A stretch of DNA of 64,000 nucleotides from Macrostomum hystrix. Its lineage: Eukaryota > Platyhelminthes > Macrostomidae. Location of the stretch: the NCBI GenBank assembly GCA_950097015.1, contig CATNEN010000039.1, positions 4,042,001 through 4,106,000 of the forward strand. Direction: 5' to 3'. Below are positions 11,101-23,500 of this stretch, in pieces. Within the stretch, counting starts at the first letter, position 1; every line of letters begins with the position of its first letter. A model generated the notes under the pieces. It searched no databases. It was not told where the DNA came from and was given only the letters and a program-made list of their open reading frames with translations. The position numbers were made by a program, and so were the translations under genes.

Positions 11101-14100
11101 CGTGTTCGCCCTCATCACCAACATCATTGTCACCGCCATGCTCATGCTAGGTGAGCATTCTGCTAGTATAATCCTTAATCTACGAGTTAAAATTGTGCCA
11201 CCAAACAACAAAAAAATTGATCCTAAAAAAACTCCCAATCCCAATCAATAAAATCTGAATCTCTGATCCCTAGTAAAAAACCCTGATTCTCATTAAAAAA
11301 TATTTGATTACAATTCCAAGCAATAAACTCAGATCCCTATTCAATAAACTCATATCCCTATTCAATAAACTAAGATCCCTAGTCAAGAAACTCAAATCCC
11401 TAGTCGATAAGCTCGAATCCTTAATCAAGAAACTCTTATCCCTAGTCAATAAACTCAGATCCCTATTCAATAAACTCAGATCCCTAGTCTATAAACTCAA
11501 ATCCCTAGTCAATAAACTCAGATCCCTATTCAATAAACTCAGATCCCTAGTCTATAAACTCAGATCCCTAGTCTATAAACTTAAATCCCTAGTCAATAAA
11601 CTCAGATCCCTAGTCTATAAACTCAAATCCCTAGTTAATAAACTAAGATCCCTAGTCAATAAACTCAAATCCCTAGTCAATAAACTAAGATCCCTAGTCA
11701 ATAAACTCAAATCCCTAGTCTATAAACTCAGATCCCTAGTCAAAAGCTCCTGTCTTTATCAACAAAAACGAATCCTAGTCACTTAAATTTATTCTTATCA
11801 GTAAAACTCATTACCAATCACCCAGGCGGCACAGCAGTGATGACCAACCTGATCCAGGACTTCTCCATCGAAGTGGGCACCATCATGACCTGCGGCGTGA
11901 TTGCCTGCTACACCTTCATCGGCGGCCTCGGCGCCACCTTCTATGTGAGCTACTTCAACACGGCCATCATCTTTGTGATCATGCTGATTTTCATCATGAA
12001 GATCTACTTTGATCCGAACGCTATGACGGTTGAGAATCCTCTAGGTGAGACTGCTTCCATAGACGCTGGCCTATTGTCAGTTGCAGTATTTTGAATTTTG
12101 AATTTACCTGTCACACCTGTTCACCGGTTCTGATATTCAGAATTTTTTGTTTAACAGTTACGAATTCCGTTTTATTCGGAATTTACCAGTTACACCTGTT
12201 CCAATTTCCTTTCAATATCGAATTCACCTGTAACACCTGTTCTAATTGCCTTCGTGATTCGATATTTACCTGAAGCCTGGCTTTTGAATTGTTATTCTTT
12301 ATTCAACATTCAGGCAGCGCCGATGTCGCCTATGAATACCTGCGCTGCGCCCTGGCTCCTGAGGGCAACTACAACGGCTCCTACCTGACCTTCCTGTCTC
12401 TCGGCGGCCTGATGTTCGGCATTATCAACATCGTCGGCCTATTCGGCACAGTGTTCGTCGACCAGTCCTACTGGCAGTCCAGCGTGGCTGCCAAGCCCAA
12501 GGAGGGCGTCTGGGGCTTCCTGACTGGTGGCCTGGTCTGGTTCGCCGTGCCGTTTGGATTCGCCACCACCACCGGGCTGGCGTACATCTCCCTGAGCGCC
12601 AGGCAGGGCACGCCTCTGCTTACCGCCAGCCAGGTGCGAGCGGCGGGTGGAGCTCATTGGCGTAGGGGGGTTGGCTTAACAAATGGCACAGAAGAATTTT
12701 AAGCGCGTTGATGAGACCAGTAGCGAAGCCCTGACAATACCAGTAATCGAGCAACAAAGAGAACGCGACGAAATTTGGATGAAACTGCTTTATTTATCAT
12801 TTAGTTGCTTCTTAAAATAATTTGAGTATTCGCAGTAAGAGCCAACAAGCGAGCAAAACTTGTTGCTTCAATGAGTTTTAGAAAGCTTCAGTCATGAATA
12901 ATTGATATTCATTTTATTTTCGTTTATCGTTATCATGAAGCAAAGTCACATCATCCACATTTTATCTGATGAACAAGTGCAAAGTACTATCTCTCATTAG
13001 TGGATTTTTCCGTGAAAATCTGCCTTTAATACGAGCGTAAATTATCTTAGAAACTAAGCGTCCCGTCCTTCTTGTGGTCCTTGATCTAAAAGCGCTTAGG
13101 CCAAGAATCAAATATATTAACCAAGTGATAAGGAGGGGGCAGAAGTGTAACACGAGTAGGACGGGCCAGAGGGGGTAAGAGGGTGAAAAGGAGGGGTGAG
13201 GAAAGAGAGACGAACAGCTAGCCAATCAGATACGAGGGAGAGGAAAGAGAAGTGAAGTTTATCTAAGAAGTTGAACAGACAGAGTGAGAGCGGAGAAAGT
13301 ACAATGACGCGCGAGCGTAAACAAGCACAGAGAAAAAAGAGAAGTATTAACAAATCTCAAGTTTATTAATAATCCTCCGACGCAGGCGGGGGGGAACGGC
13401 AGAGCGGTCAAAGCGTTTGCCTCTCGCACCAAGGTCCTTGAGCCCGATTACACGGCGAGGCCAAATTCATTTGGGGCGCAGCCGCGGGGAGATGACTTAA
13501 AAGGGCTTGTCGAACGATTTACGCCCTTGAGGGCCATATGAAAGTAAAAGTGCACACTGCCTGACGATAAGAAAGTCAGGTGAGCGTGTGCTAAGGAGTC
13601 AGCAAAATGGGCAGTATTACCTCCTCGCTGGCAGTGGGTCTGCCTACAGCCCTCCTGCAATTACGGGGATTACTCGTATTATTATTCCTTCACCGTCCCA
13701 GGTTGATGAAGGTCTGGTACCCCCGGTCATTGCGCAACGCCTTCTGGGTCACTCTGGAGAGATCATGCTCGTGACTGCCATCGTCATGGCTATCACTTCC
13801 ACCGGCTCAGCCGAGGTCATGGCTGTGACATCCATCCTGGTCTATGACATCTACGCCATTTATTGGAAGCCCTATCGATCAACCACCGATATGAACACCT
13901 GCATCCTGTGCGGCAGGTGCGCTTGGCGACAATCTGGCACTGCCATTTTTATGATACGTGATTACAATCTGGCCCACTGCCATTTTTATGATACGTGATT
14001 ACAATCTGGCACTGCCATTTTTATGATACGTGATTACAATCTGGCCCACTGCCATTTTTATGATACGTGATTACAATCTGGCACTGCCATTTTTAAGATA

Positions 14101-17071
14101 CGTGATTACAATCTGGCACTGCCATTTTTATGGTTGTTGATTACACTTTGATGTAATAAATGCCAGTTTGATGTTTCAATGCCAGTTTGATGCTTCAATG
14201 CCAGTTTTATGCTTCAATGCCAGTTTGATGCTTCAATGCCAGTTTTATGCTTCAATGCCAGTTTGATGCTTCAATGCCAGTTTGATGCTTCAATGCCAGT
14301 TTGATGCTTCAATGCCAGTTTGATGCTTCAATGGCAGTTTGATGTTTCAGGCAGCGCGGCCGTCTCGCCAGCGTGCGGGACAAGTGCGCCTGCGAGAGCA
14401 TGACCTTCTGCCAGGACTGCGAGCGGGACTCCGTTGAGCGCGCGCAGTGCAAGAGGGCGCTGAAGCCGCCCTACCAGTGCAAGATGCACGGCTCCTATCG
14501 CACCTACAAGGAGTACCTGAACGACCTGAAGAACTGGGGCATCCTCGTGACAATTGTGGCCATTATTCCCCTGACCCTGACGCTCAGCTACATGAGCATC
14601 TCTCTTGGCTGGCTGTTCCTGTTCATGGGTGTGCTCATCGGCTCGGCTGTGGTGCCGGTGACGATGGCATTGTTCTGGACCGGCCTGACTGGCTTCGGCA
14701 TGACCTTCGGCACCCTGTTTGGCACCATCGGCGGCCTCATCAGCTGGCTGGCCTGGGCCTCCACCTATCCGGGAGGCCTGAGTCCGGGAAATTTTATAAA
14801 AAATAGCGGCGAGAATATCCCCATGCTGGTTGGCAACGTGTTCTCCATGGTCATGGGCGCCATCGTGACCTTCATCAGCAGCCTGGTGCACCGCAGGATG
14901 AGGGACTGCCCGCCTGCTGACGAGAGCGTCTGGGAGCTCACCAGGGATGTGGACAATCCGCTGTCACCGTGGACCGAGTTGTACGCTGTGTGAGTGACGG
15001 CTCACTGAGTTCTGTCGCCCTAATGACCTGATCTGTCCCCTAATGACTAGATCTGTCCCCTAATGACTAGATCTGTCCCCTAATGACCTGATCTGTTCCC
15101 TAATGACTAGATCTGTCCCCTAATGACCTGATCTGTCCCCTAATGACCTGATCTGTCCCCTAATGACCTGATCTGTCTCACTAATGACCTGATCTGTCCC
15201 CTAATGACCTGATCTGTCCCCAAATGACTAGATATGTCCCCTAATGACCTGATCTGTCTCACTAATGACCTGATCTGTCCCCTAATGACTAGATCTGTCC
15301 CCTAATGACTAGATCTGTCCCCTAATGACCTGATCTGTTCCCTAATGACTAGATCTGTCCCCTAATGACCTGATCTGTCCCCTAATGACCTGATCTGTCC
15401 CCTAATGACCTGATCTGTCTCACTAATGACCTGATCTGTCCCCTAATGACTAGATCTGTCCCCTAATGACTAGATCTGTCCCCTAATGACCTGATCTGTC
15501 CCCTAATGACCTGATCTGTCCCCTAATGACCTGATCTGTCCCCTAATGACCTGATCTGTCCCCTAATGACTAGATCTGTCCCCTAATGACCTGAACTGTC
15601 CCCCAATGACATGAACTGTCCCGTCCCTCTAATGACCCAGATTGCTTTTATGAACGACCAAATTGTTTTTGAAATACCAAATGGGTCCAATGACCAAATT
15701 AAGGACCAAATGGCTCTTGAATGACAAGTTAATGGTAGGCGCTTTCTCCGCCAAAAAAATCCAACAGCGAGCTGAACCTCACCGGGGCCCACCAGCTGGA
15801 CAAGCGGCCCAGCCTGCGCGAGGTGTCGCACACATTCCGCTACGCCAGGTACATCGCCTTCGTGGGCTCCGTGACTCTGGTCAGCCTCATGATTGTGCTT
15901 TGGCCCGGTGTGATGGCCTCCATTTCAATCCTCAACAAGAGCCAGTTCGGCGTGCTGGTGAGAATGGAACAGAGTGACAGATACTAGGGCGGGGTGACAT
16001 TTAAGGAACAGAGTGACAGATACTAGGGCGGGGTGACATTTAAGGAACAGAGTGACAGATACTAGGGCGGGGTGACATTTAAGGAACAGTATTGTGAAAG
16101 ATAAGAGATCGGAGTGTCATATGTGGAAACGGAGTGACAGATAAGACATCGGAGTGACAGCTGATGGATCGGAGTGACAGATAAGGGGACAGTGTGTCAT
16201 ATGAGGAAATAGATGCGACAGATGCGAAATCGGAGTGACAGATATGAGATCGGAGTGACAGATTTGAGATCGGAGTGACATAAAAGAGATCAAAAGGTTG
16301 TCACTCTGACAGATGGCAAAACAGAGTGACAACGAGTGAACCGGAGTGACATATGAGGAAACCAAGTTAGGAGTGAAGGAGTGACAGGATGACTAAAACG
16401 AAGACAGAATATCAAGACAGTACAGACCATATAATAATAATAATAACTGCAGGAGGGCTGCGGGAAATGACACATCATTTAGTGACACTGGACCCGCAAC
16501 CAGCGAGGAGGCAATTCTGCCCATTTCGCTGACTCCTGAGCAGACACGCACACAGATACTGTACGCTGGCATACACTCACACAGGTGTGTACATCTGCCC
16601 TGACTTTCTCATCATCAGGCAGCGTACACTCTCACTGTGCCTTGGAGGTTGGCCCACAAGGGCGTAAATTGCACGACAAGCCCCCAAGCCTTCTCTCCGC
16701 GGCCGCGCCCCAAGTAAATGTGGCCTCGCCGTGGAATCGAACTTAGGGACCGTGGTACGAGAGGCAAACGCGTAAACCGCTCTGCCACCGACCCCCAGTA
16801 CAGACCATTGTTCACCCGCCATTCCCTTCAGACCATGGTCTCAGCCGTGTGGGCATTTCTAGCGGCCATTTTCATCATCGTGATGCCGCTGGTGAATGAG
16901 GTGATGTCCGTCCTCGAGGTGGTCCGGGACCGACGCAGCGGTGTGGCTCCGTCGCGGGAACCGGCCGCGGCGTCGGCAGCGTCGGAGCCGGAAGCCACGG
17001 CGAGGGCTACTGCGGATGTCGAGGGCATGAAGAAGCCGGACGAAGAAGAAGTTGCTGAGACAGCCGCTTAG
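8182..17071 (+). CDS. DUR3: DUR3-type urea/proton (sodium:solute) symporter, 9 exons, 796 aa
   Basis: SSF/SLC5-superfamily symporter for urea (possibly also polyamines) at the plasma membrane; the fungal and plant DUR3 proteins are the well-known members. Exons: 8182-8393, 9529-9673, 10940-11150, 11826-12044, 12314-12633, 13702-13916, 14351-14989, 15768-15957, 16832-17071; all joins keep phase. Family signatures are strong: [80 protein letters not shown] and [13 protein letters not shown], spread over about 14-15 membrane segments. Length exceeds plant DUR3 (about 700) mainly through a cysteine-rich loop at about 434-485 and an acidic Glu/Ala tail. The exon 1 donor is the weak GTGATC; a stronger-looking GTGAGA at 8371 gives no phase-compatible join. 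Nearly every intron holds a private minisatellite. The gene looks intact and functional. Confidence 0.95.
8505..8825. repeat. 25-bp minisatellite in DUR3 intron 1, about 13 copies
   Basis: Unit core TTTTGAAGGCTGATCTGCCT. It resembles the exon 1/intron 1 junction (TTTGAAGG then GTGATCT at 8386-8400), as if the array arose from the splice site; in the units the donor GT reads CT. Confidence 0.95.
9236..9500. repeat. 22-bp minisatellite in DUR3 intron 1, about 8 good copies
   Basis: Core GATTAGCTACCTGTTAGACA, decaying toward both ends. It is a second, unrelated array in the same intron, close to the acceptor of exon 2. Confidence 0.9.
9690..10815. repeat. 18-bp minisatellite filling DUR3 intron 2, about 60 copies
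   Basis: Unit GGGATCTCATCTCTCGTT with variants, starting about 17 bp after the exon 2 donor (GTCAGT at 9674). Higher-order blocks are visible: segments carrying GGGGTTTCATCTCTCTTT recur at about 9835, 9977 and 10140. A multiple-of-three period gives artefactual open frames on both strands. Confidence 0.95.
10818..10915 (-). mobile_element. Degraded head of the tRNA-derived SINE (family A)
   Basis: TGTGGCCTCGCCGCGGATTC (about 10840-10860) followed by TACCGCTTTG matches the reverse complement of the tRNA-like head seen intact at 16718-16797. It is much diverged and lies just before exon 3 of DUR3. Confidence 0.5.
11305..11745. repeat. 21-bp minisatellite in DUR3 intron 3, about 20 copies
   Basis: Core CCCTAGTCAATAAACTCAGA with CAAT/CTAT and CTAG/CTATT variants. 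The flanking intron (11151-11300) contains decayed versions of the same motif. Confidence 0.95.
12090..12275. repeat. Degenerate repeat in DUR3 intron 4, 3-4 copies
   Basis: GAATTTACCTG, CACCTGTTC and similar blocks recur with a period of about 60-70 bp across most of this short intron. Confidence 0.7.
12634..13387. other. DUR3 intron 5, first half
   Basis: The donor is GTGCGA (12634). The sequence is AT-rich, then purine-rich (13130-13350). At 13055-13087 it carries CGTCCCGTCCTTCTTGTGGT, which matches one arm of the hairpin element at 54975-55088. No gene seen. Confidence 0.5.
13388..13688 (+). mobile_element. tRNA-derived SINE, family A
   Basis: The head has a pol III A-box-like GGCAGAGCGGTCAAAGCG, then GCCTCTCGCACCAAGGTCC and a B-box-like TTGAGCCCGATTAC. 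The body (GGGGCGCAGCCGCGG, TTTACGCCCTTG, ATGGGCAGTATTACCTCC, CAGCCCTCCTGCA) matches the copies at 16432-16797 and 31530-32420, and the end is an ATT-rich tail (ATTATTATT). It lies inside DUR3 intron 5 directly before exon 6, so its tail contributes to the acceptor region. Confidence 0.85.
13925..14150. repeat. 35-bp minisatellite in DUR3 intron 6, about 6 copies
   Basis: Core GATTACAATCTGGCACTGCC. It starts about 10 bp after the exon 6 donor (GTGCGC at 13917), and the sequence next to the donor (CAATCTGGCACTGCC) is already the unit. Confidence 0.9.
14155..14350. repeat. 20-bp minisatellite running into the exon 7 acceptor
   Basis: Unit TGATGCTTCAATGCCAGTTT, about 10 copies. The last, diverged copy is TTTGATGTTTCAG, the actual 3' splice site at 14350; upstream copies have CAA where the acceptor has CAG. 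Confidence 0.92.
15015..15640. repeat. 20-bp minisatellite in DUR3 intron 7, about 31 copies
   Basis: Unit TAATGACCTGATCTGTCCCC with the variant TAATGACTAGATCTGTCCCC. It begins about 30 bp after the GTGAGT donor at 14990. Blocks are duplicated: the order of variants at 15040-15200 recurs at 15290-15430. Confidence 0.96.
15962..16380. repeat. 39-bp repeat and degenerate GAGTGACA repeats in DUR3 intron 8
   Basis: Three 39-bp copies with ACAGAGTGACAGATACTAGG begin a few bases after the exon 8 donor (15958), followed by roughly 20-bp units around ATCGGAGTGACAGAT that decay by 16380. Confidence 0.85.
16432..16797 (-). mobile_element. tRNA-derived SINE, family A, best-preserved copy
   Basis: Read on the minus strand: tRNA-like head from 16797 with A-box GTGGCAGAGCGGTTTACGCG and B-box AAGTTCGATTCC, then the shared body (GGCGAGGCCACATTTACTTG, GCGCGGCCGCGG, TTTACGCCCTTGTGG, CACACCTGTGTGAG), ending in TGCAG and an ATT repeat (16432-16448). 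It lies in DUR3 intron 8. The four-way match with the other copies defines the family. Confidence 0.88.
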
Positions 17072-17565
17072 ACTCTAGCGGAATGATGAAGCCTGGTGTC
17101 CGAGAGGGCGTTGAATGCGCCACCAGGTGAAACAGGTGAAATCGAATTTTACCTGTCAGCAAGAGGGGCAGTCCAGCTTTTGATGTAGGGAAGCATGACT
17201 CAATTAGTCATTGGTTCTGAGAAAGATAGTTTTATAATACAAGCTAGTGAATATTGTTGTTTATGCTGCAGCAAACTTGCCGACTATTCTACTTATTACA
17301 TTAGACATCAGAAATCTATTTCTTTTTCTGATAGATTTTTTCAGCACTCGTATATTAGCTTTGGCTAGTTTTTATTCGTCTCACATAGCTCGTAGTATTC
17401 TTAGGGCCTTTTCTTTTGTAGAATCCAATCAGAAGTGAGAAACGACTGCCGAAGTTGCAGTCGGTATCGCTGCAGGAAATGTCTGGAATCGTAGCAGAAG
17501 ATTTAAACCCTGAATCGTAGCAAAAATCGTGTCAGGAATCATAACAGGAGCTGAATCTAAATTCA
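17072..17565. other. 3' flank of DUR3
   Basis: AT-rich DNA after the DUR3 stop codon, with no clear AATAAA. From about 17500 it grades into diverged forerunners of the 26-bp array (GCAGGA, GAATCGTAGCA). No gene seen. Confidence 0.4.
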
Positions 17566-17569
17566 AGCC

Positions 17570-20500
17570 AGAATTTAATGCCTAGAATGGCAGAAGGAGC
17601 TGTATATTTAGAATGGTAGCAGGAGCTGTATATTTAGACTGGCAGCAGGAGCTGTATATTTAGAATGGTAGCAGGAGCTGTATATTTAGACTGGCAGCAG
17701 GAGCTGTATATTTAGACTGGCAGCAGGAGCTGTATATTTAGAATGGCAGCAGGAGCTGTATATTTAGAATGGCAGCAGGAGCTGTATATTTAGAATGGCA
17801 GCAGGAGCTGTATATTTAGCATGGCAGCAGGAGCTGTATATTTAGCATGGCAGCAGGAGCTGTATATTTAGAATGGCAGCAGGAGCTGTATATTTAGACT
17901 GGCAGCAGGAGCTGTATATTTAGAATGGTAGCAGGAGCTGTATATTTAGACTGGCAGCAGGAGCTGTATATTTAGAATGGTAGCAGGAGCTGTATATTTA
18001 GAATGGCAGCAGGAGCTGTATATTTAGACTGGCAGCAGGAGCTGTATATTTAGAATGGCAGCAGGAGCTGTATATTTAGCATGGTAGCAGGAGCTGTATA
18101 TTTAGAATGGCAGCAGGAGCTGTATATTTAGCATGGCAGCAGGAGCTGTATATTTAGCATGGCAGCAGGAGCTGTATATTTAGAATGGCAGCAGGAGCTG
18201 TATATTTAGAATGGCAGCAGGAGCTGTATATTTAGAATGGCAGCAGGAGCTGTATATATAGAATGGTAGCAGGAGCTGTATATTTAGAATGGCAGCAGGA
18301 GCTGTATATTTAGAATGGCAGCAGGAGCTGTATATTTAGAATGGCAGCAGGAGCTGTATATATAGAATGGTAGCAGGAGCTGTATATTTAGAATGGCAGC
18401 AGGAGCTGTATATTTAGCATGGCAGCAGGAGCTGTATATTTAGCATGGCAGCAGGAGCTGTATATTTAGAATGGTAGCAGGAGCTGTATATTTAGAATGG
18501 CAGCAGGAGCTGTATATTTAGAATGGCAGCAGGAGCTGTATATTTAGAATGGCAGCAGGAGCTGTATATATAGAATGGTAGCAGGAGCTGTATATTTAGA
18601 ATGGCAGCAGGAGCTGTATATTTAGAATGGCAGCAGGAGCTGTATATTTAGCATGGCAGCAGGAGCTGTATATTTAGAATGGTAGCAGGAGCTGTATATT
18701 TAGAATGGCAGCAGGAGCTGTATATTTAGAATGGCAGCAGGAGCTGTATATTTAGAATGGCAGCAGGAGCTGTATATTTAGAATGGCAGCAGGAGCTGTA
18801 TATATAGAATGGTAGCAGGAGCTGTATATTTAGAATGGCAGCAGGAGCTGTATATTTAGCATGGCAGCAGGAGCTGTATATTTAGCATGGCAGCAGGAGC
18901 TGTATATTTAGAATGGTAGCAGGAGCTGTATATTTAGAATGGTAGCAGGAGCTGTATATTTAGAATGGCAGCAGGAGCTGTATATTTAGAATCGCAGCAG
19001 GAGCTGTATATTTAGAATGGCAGCAGGAGCTGTATATTTAGAATGGCAGCAGGAGCTGTATATTTAGCATGGCAGCAGGAGCTGTATATTTAGAATGGTA
19101 GCAGGAGCTGTATATTTAGAATGGTAGCAGGAGCTGTATATTTAGAATGGCAGCAGGAGCTGTATATTTAGAATGGCAGCAGGAGCTGTATATTTAGAAT
19201 GGCAGCAGGAGCTGTATATTTAGAATGGCAGCAGGAGCTGTATATTTAGAATGGCAGCAGGAGCTGTATATTCAGAATGGCAGCAGGAGCTGTATATATA
19301 GAATGGTAGCAGGAGCTGTATATTTAGCATGGCAGCAGGAGCTGTATATTTAGAATGGCAGCAGGAGCTGTATATTTAGCATGGCAGCAGGAGCTGTATA
19401 TTTAGCATGGCAGCAGGAGCTGTATATTTAGCATGGTAGCAGGAGCTGTATATTTAGCATGGCAGCAGGAGCTGTATATTTAGAATGGCAGCAGGAGCTG
19501 TATATTTAGAATGGCAGCAGGAGCTGTATATTTAGAATGGCAGCAGGAGCTGTATATTTAGAATGGCAGCAGGAGCTGTATATTTAGAATGGCAGCAGGA
19601 GCTGTATATTTAGAATGGTAGCAGGAGCTGTATATTTAGAATGGTAACAGGAGCTGTATATTTAGAATGGTAGCAGGAGCTGTATATTTAGAATAGCACC
19701 AGGAGCTGTATATTTAGCATGGCAGCAGGAGCTGTATATTTAGAATGGCAGCAGGAGCTGTATATTTAGAATGGTAGCAGGAGCTGTATATTTAGAATGG
19801 TAGCAGGAGCTGTATATTTAGAATGGCAGCAGGAGCTGTATATTTAGCATGGCAGCAGGAGCTGTATATTTAGAATGGTAGCAGGAGCTGTATATTTAGA
19901 ATGGCAGCAGGAGCTGTATATTTAGAATGGTAACAGGAGCTGTATATTTAGAATGGTAGCAGGAGCTGTATATTTAGAATGGCAGCAGGAGCTGTATATT
20001 TAGAATGGCAGCAGGAGCTGTATATTTAGAATGTTAGCAGGAGCTGTATATTTAGAATGGCAGCAGGAGCTGTATATTTAGAATGGCAGCAGGAGCTGTA
20101 TATTTAGAATGGCAGCAGGAGCTGTATATATAGAATGGTAGCAGGAGCTGTATATTTAGAATGGCAGCAGGAGCTGTATATTTAGAATGGCAGCAGGAGC
20201 TGTATATTTAGCATGGCAGCAGGAGCTGTATATTTAGAATGGTAGCAGGAGCTGTATATTTAGAATGGCAGCAGGAGCTGTATATTTAGAATGGCAGCAG
20301 GAGCTGTATATTTAGAATGGCAGCAGGAGCTGTATATATAGAATGGTAGCAGGAGCTGTATATTTAGAATGGCAGCAGGAGCTGTATATTTAGCATGGCA
20401 GCAGGAGCTGTATATTTAGCATGGCAGCAGGAGCTGTATATTTAGAATGGCAGCAGGAGCTGTATATTTAGCATGGCAGCAGGAGCTGTATATTTAGCAT

Positions 20501-23500
20501 GGCAGCAGGAGCTGTATATTTAGCATGGTAGCAGGAGCTGTATATTTAGCATGGCAGCAGGAGCTGTATATTTAGAATGGCAGCAGGAGCTGTATATTTA
20601 GAATGGCAGCAGGAGCTGTATATTTAGAATGGCAGCAGGAGCTGTATATTTAGAATGGCAGCAGGAGCTGTATATTTAGAATGGCAGCAGGAGCTGTATA
20701 TTTAGAATGGCAGCAGGAGCTGTATATTTAGAATGGCAGCAGGAGCTGTATATTTAGAATGGCAGCAGGAGCTGTATATTTAGAATGGCAGCAGGAGCTG
20801 TATATTTAGAATGGCAGCAGGAGCTGTATATTTAGAATGGTAGCAGGAGCTGTATATTTAGAATGGCAGCAGGAGCTGTATATTTAGAATGGCAGCAGGA
20901 GCTGTATATTTAGAATGGCAGCAGGAGCTGTATATTTAGAATGGCAGCAGGAGCTGTATATTTAGAATGGTAGCAGGAGCTGTATATTTAGAATGGCAGC
21001 AGGAGCTGTATATTTAGAATGGTAGCAGGAGCTGTATATTTAGAATGGTAGCAGGAGCTGTATATTTAGAATGGTAGCAGGAGCTGTATATTTAGAATGG
21101 TAGCAGGAGCTGTATATTTAGAATGGTAGCAGGAGCTGTATATTTAGAATGGCAGCAGGAGCTGTATATTTAGAATGGCAGCAGGAGCTGTATATTTAGA
21201 ATGGTAGCAGGAGCTGTATATTTAGAATGGCAGCAGGAGCTGTATATTTAGAATGGTAGCAGGAGCTGTATATTTAGAATGGCAGCAGGAGCTGTATATT
21301 TAGAATGGTAGCAGGAGCTGTATATTTAGAATGGTAGCAGGAGCTGTATATTTAGAATGGCAGCAGGAGCTGTATATTTAGAATGGCAGCAGGAGCTGTA
21401 TATTTAGAATGGCAGCAGGAGCTGTATATTTAGAATGGTAGCAGGAGCTGTATATTTAGAATGGCAGCAGGAGCTGTATATTTAGAATGGTAGCAGGAGC
21501 TGTATATTTAGAATGGTAGCAGGAGCTGTATATTTAGAATGGCAGCAGGAGCTGTATATTTAGAATGGTAGCAGGAGCTGTATATTTAGAATGGCAGCAG
21601 GAGCTGTATATTTAGAATGGTAGCAGGAGCTGTATATTTAGAATGGCAGCAGGAGCTGTATATTTAGAATGGTAGCAGGAGCTGTATATTTAGAATGGTA
21701 GCAGGAGCTGTATATTTAGAATGGCAGCAGGAGCTGTATATTTAGAATGGCAGCAGGAGCTGTATATTTAGAATGGCAGCAGGAGCTGTATATTTAGAAT
21801 GGTAGCAGGAGCTGTATATTTAGAATGGCAGCAGGAGCTGTAAATTTAGAATGGCAGCAGGAGCTGTATATTTAGAATGGTAACAGGAGCTGTATTTTTA
21901 GAATGGTAGCAGGAGCTGTATATTTAGAATGGCAGCAGGAGCTGTATATTTAGCATGGCAGCAGGAGCTGTATATTTAGCATGGCAGCAGGAGCTGTATA
22001 TTTAGAATGGTAGCAGGAGCTGTATATTTAGAATGGTAGCAGGAGCTGTATATTTAGAATGGCAGCAGGAGCTGTATATTTAGCATGGCAGCAGGAGCTG
22101 TATATTTAGAATGGTAGCAGGAGCTGTATATTTAGAATGGCAGCAGGAGCTGTATATTTAGAATGGTAACAGGAGCTGTATATTTAGAATGGTAGCAGGA
22201 GCTGTATATTTAGAATGGCAGCAGGAGCTGTATATTTAGAATGGCAGCAGGAGCTGTATATTTAGAATGGTAGCAGGAGCTGTATATTTAGAATGGCAGC
22301 AGGAGCTGTATATTTAGAATGGCAGCAGGAGCTGTATATTTAGAATGGTAACAGGAGCTGTATATTTAGAATGGTAGCAGGAGCTGTATATTTAGAATGG
22401 CAGCAGGAGCTGTATATTTAGAATGGTAGCAGGAGCTGTATATTTAGAATGGTAGCAGGAGCTGTATATTTAGAATGGCAGCAGGAGCTGTATATTTAGC
22501 ATGGCAGCAGGAGCTGTATATTTAGAATGGTAGCAGGAGCTGTATATTTAGAATGGTAACAGGAGTTGTATATTTAGAATGGTAGCAGGAGCTGTATATT
22601 TAGAATGGCACCAGGAGCTGTATATTTAGCATGGCAGCAGGAGCTGTATATTTAGAATGGTAGCAGGAGCTGTATATTTAGAATGGTAACAGGAGCTGTA
22701 TATTTAGAATGGCAGCAGGAGCTGTATATTTAGCATGGCAGCAGGAGCTGTATATTTAGAATGGTAGCAGGAGCTGTATATTTAGAATGGTAGCAGGAGC
22801 TGTATATTTAGCATGGCAGCAGGAGCTGTATATTTAGCATGGCAGCAGGAGCTGTATATTTAGAATGGTAGCAGGAGCTGTATATTTAGAATGGCAGCAG
22901 GAGCTGTATATTTAGAATGGCAGCAGGAGCTGTATATTTAGAATGGTAGCAGGAGCTGTATATTTAGAATGGTAGCAGGAGCTGTATATTTAGAATGGAA
23001 GCAGGAGCTGTATATTTAGAATGGCAGCAGGAGCTGTATATTTAGCATGGCAGCAGGAGCTGTATATTTAGAATGGTAGCAGGAGCTGTATATTTAGAAT
23101 GGCAGCAGGAGCTGTATATTTAGAATGGTAACAGGAGCTGTATATTTAGAATGGTAGCAGGAGCTGTATATTTAGAATGGCAGCAGGAGCTGTATATTTA
23201 GAATGGCAGCAGGAGCTGTATATTTAGAATGTTAGCAGGAGCTGTATATTTAGAATGGCAGCAGGAGCTGTATATTTAGAATGGCAGCAGGAGCTGTATA
23301 TTTAGAATGGCAGCAGGAGCTGTATATTTAGAATGGCAGCAGGAGCTGTATATATAGAATGGTAGCAGGAGCTGTATATTTAGAATGGCAGCAGGAGCTG
23401 TATATTTAGAATGGCAGCAGGAGCTGTATATTTAGCATGGCAGCAGGAGCTGTATATTTAGAATGGTAGCAGGAGCTGTATATTTAGAATGGCAGCAGGA

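Noticed and set aside
13588-13701. Upstream extension of the DUR3 exon 6 reading frame
   Set aside because: It translates SINE sequence; the acceptor CCCAG at 13701 in phase with exon 5 and the conserved DEGLVPP start mark the exon.
14328-14891. Minus-strand open frame of 187 codons
   Set aside because: It is antisense to DUR3 exon 7, whose family motifs are certain; the His/Gly-rich antisense reading is a shadow of GC-rich codons.
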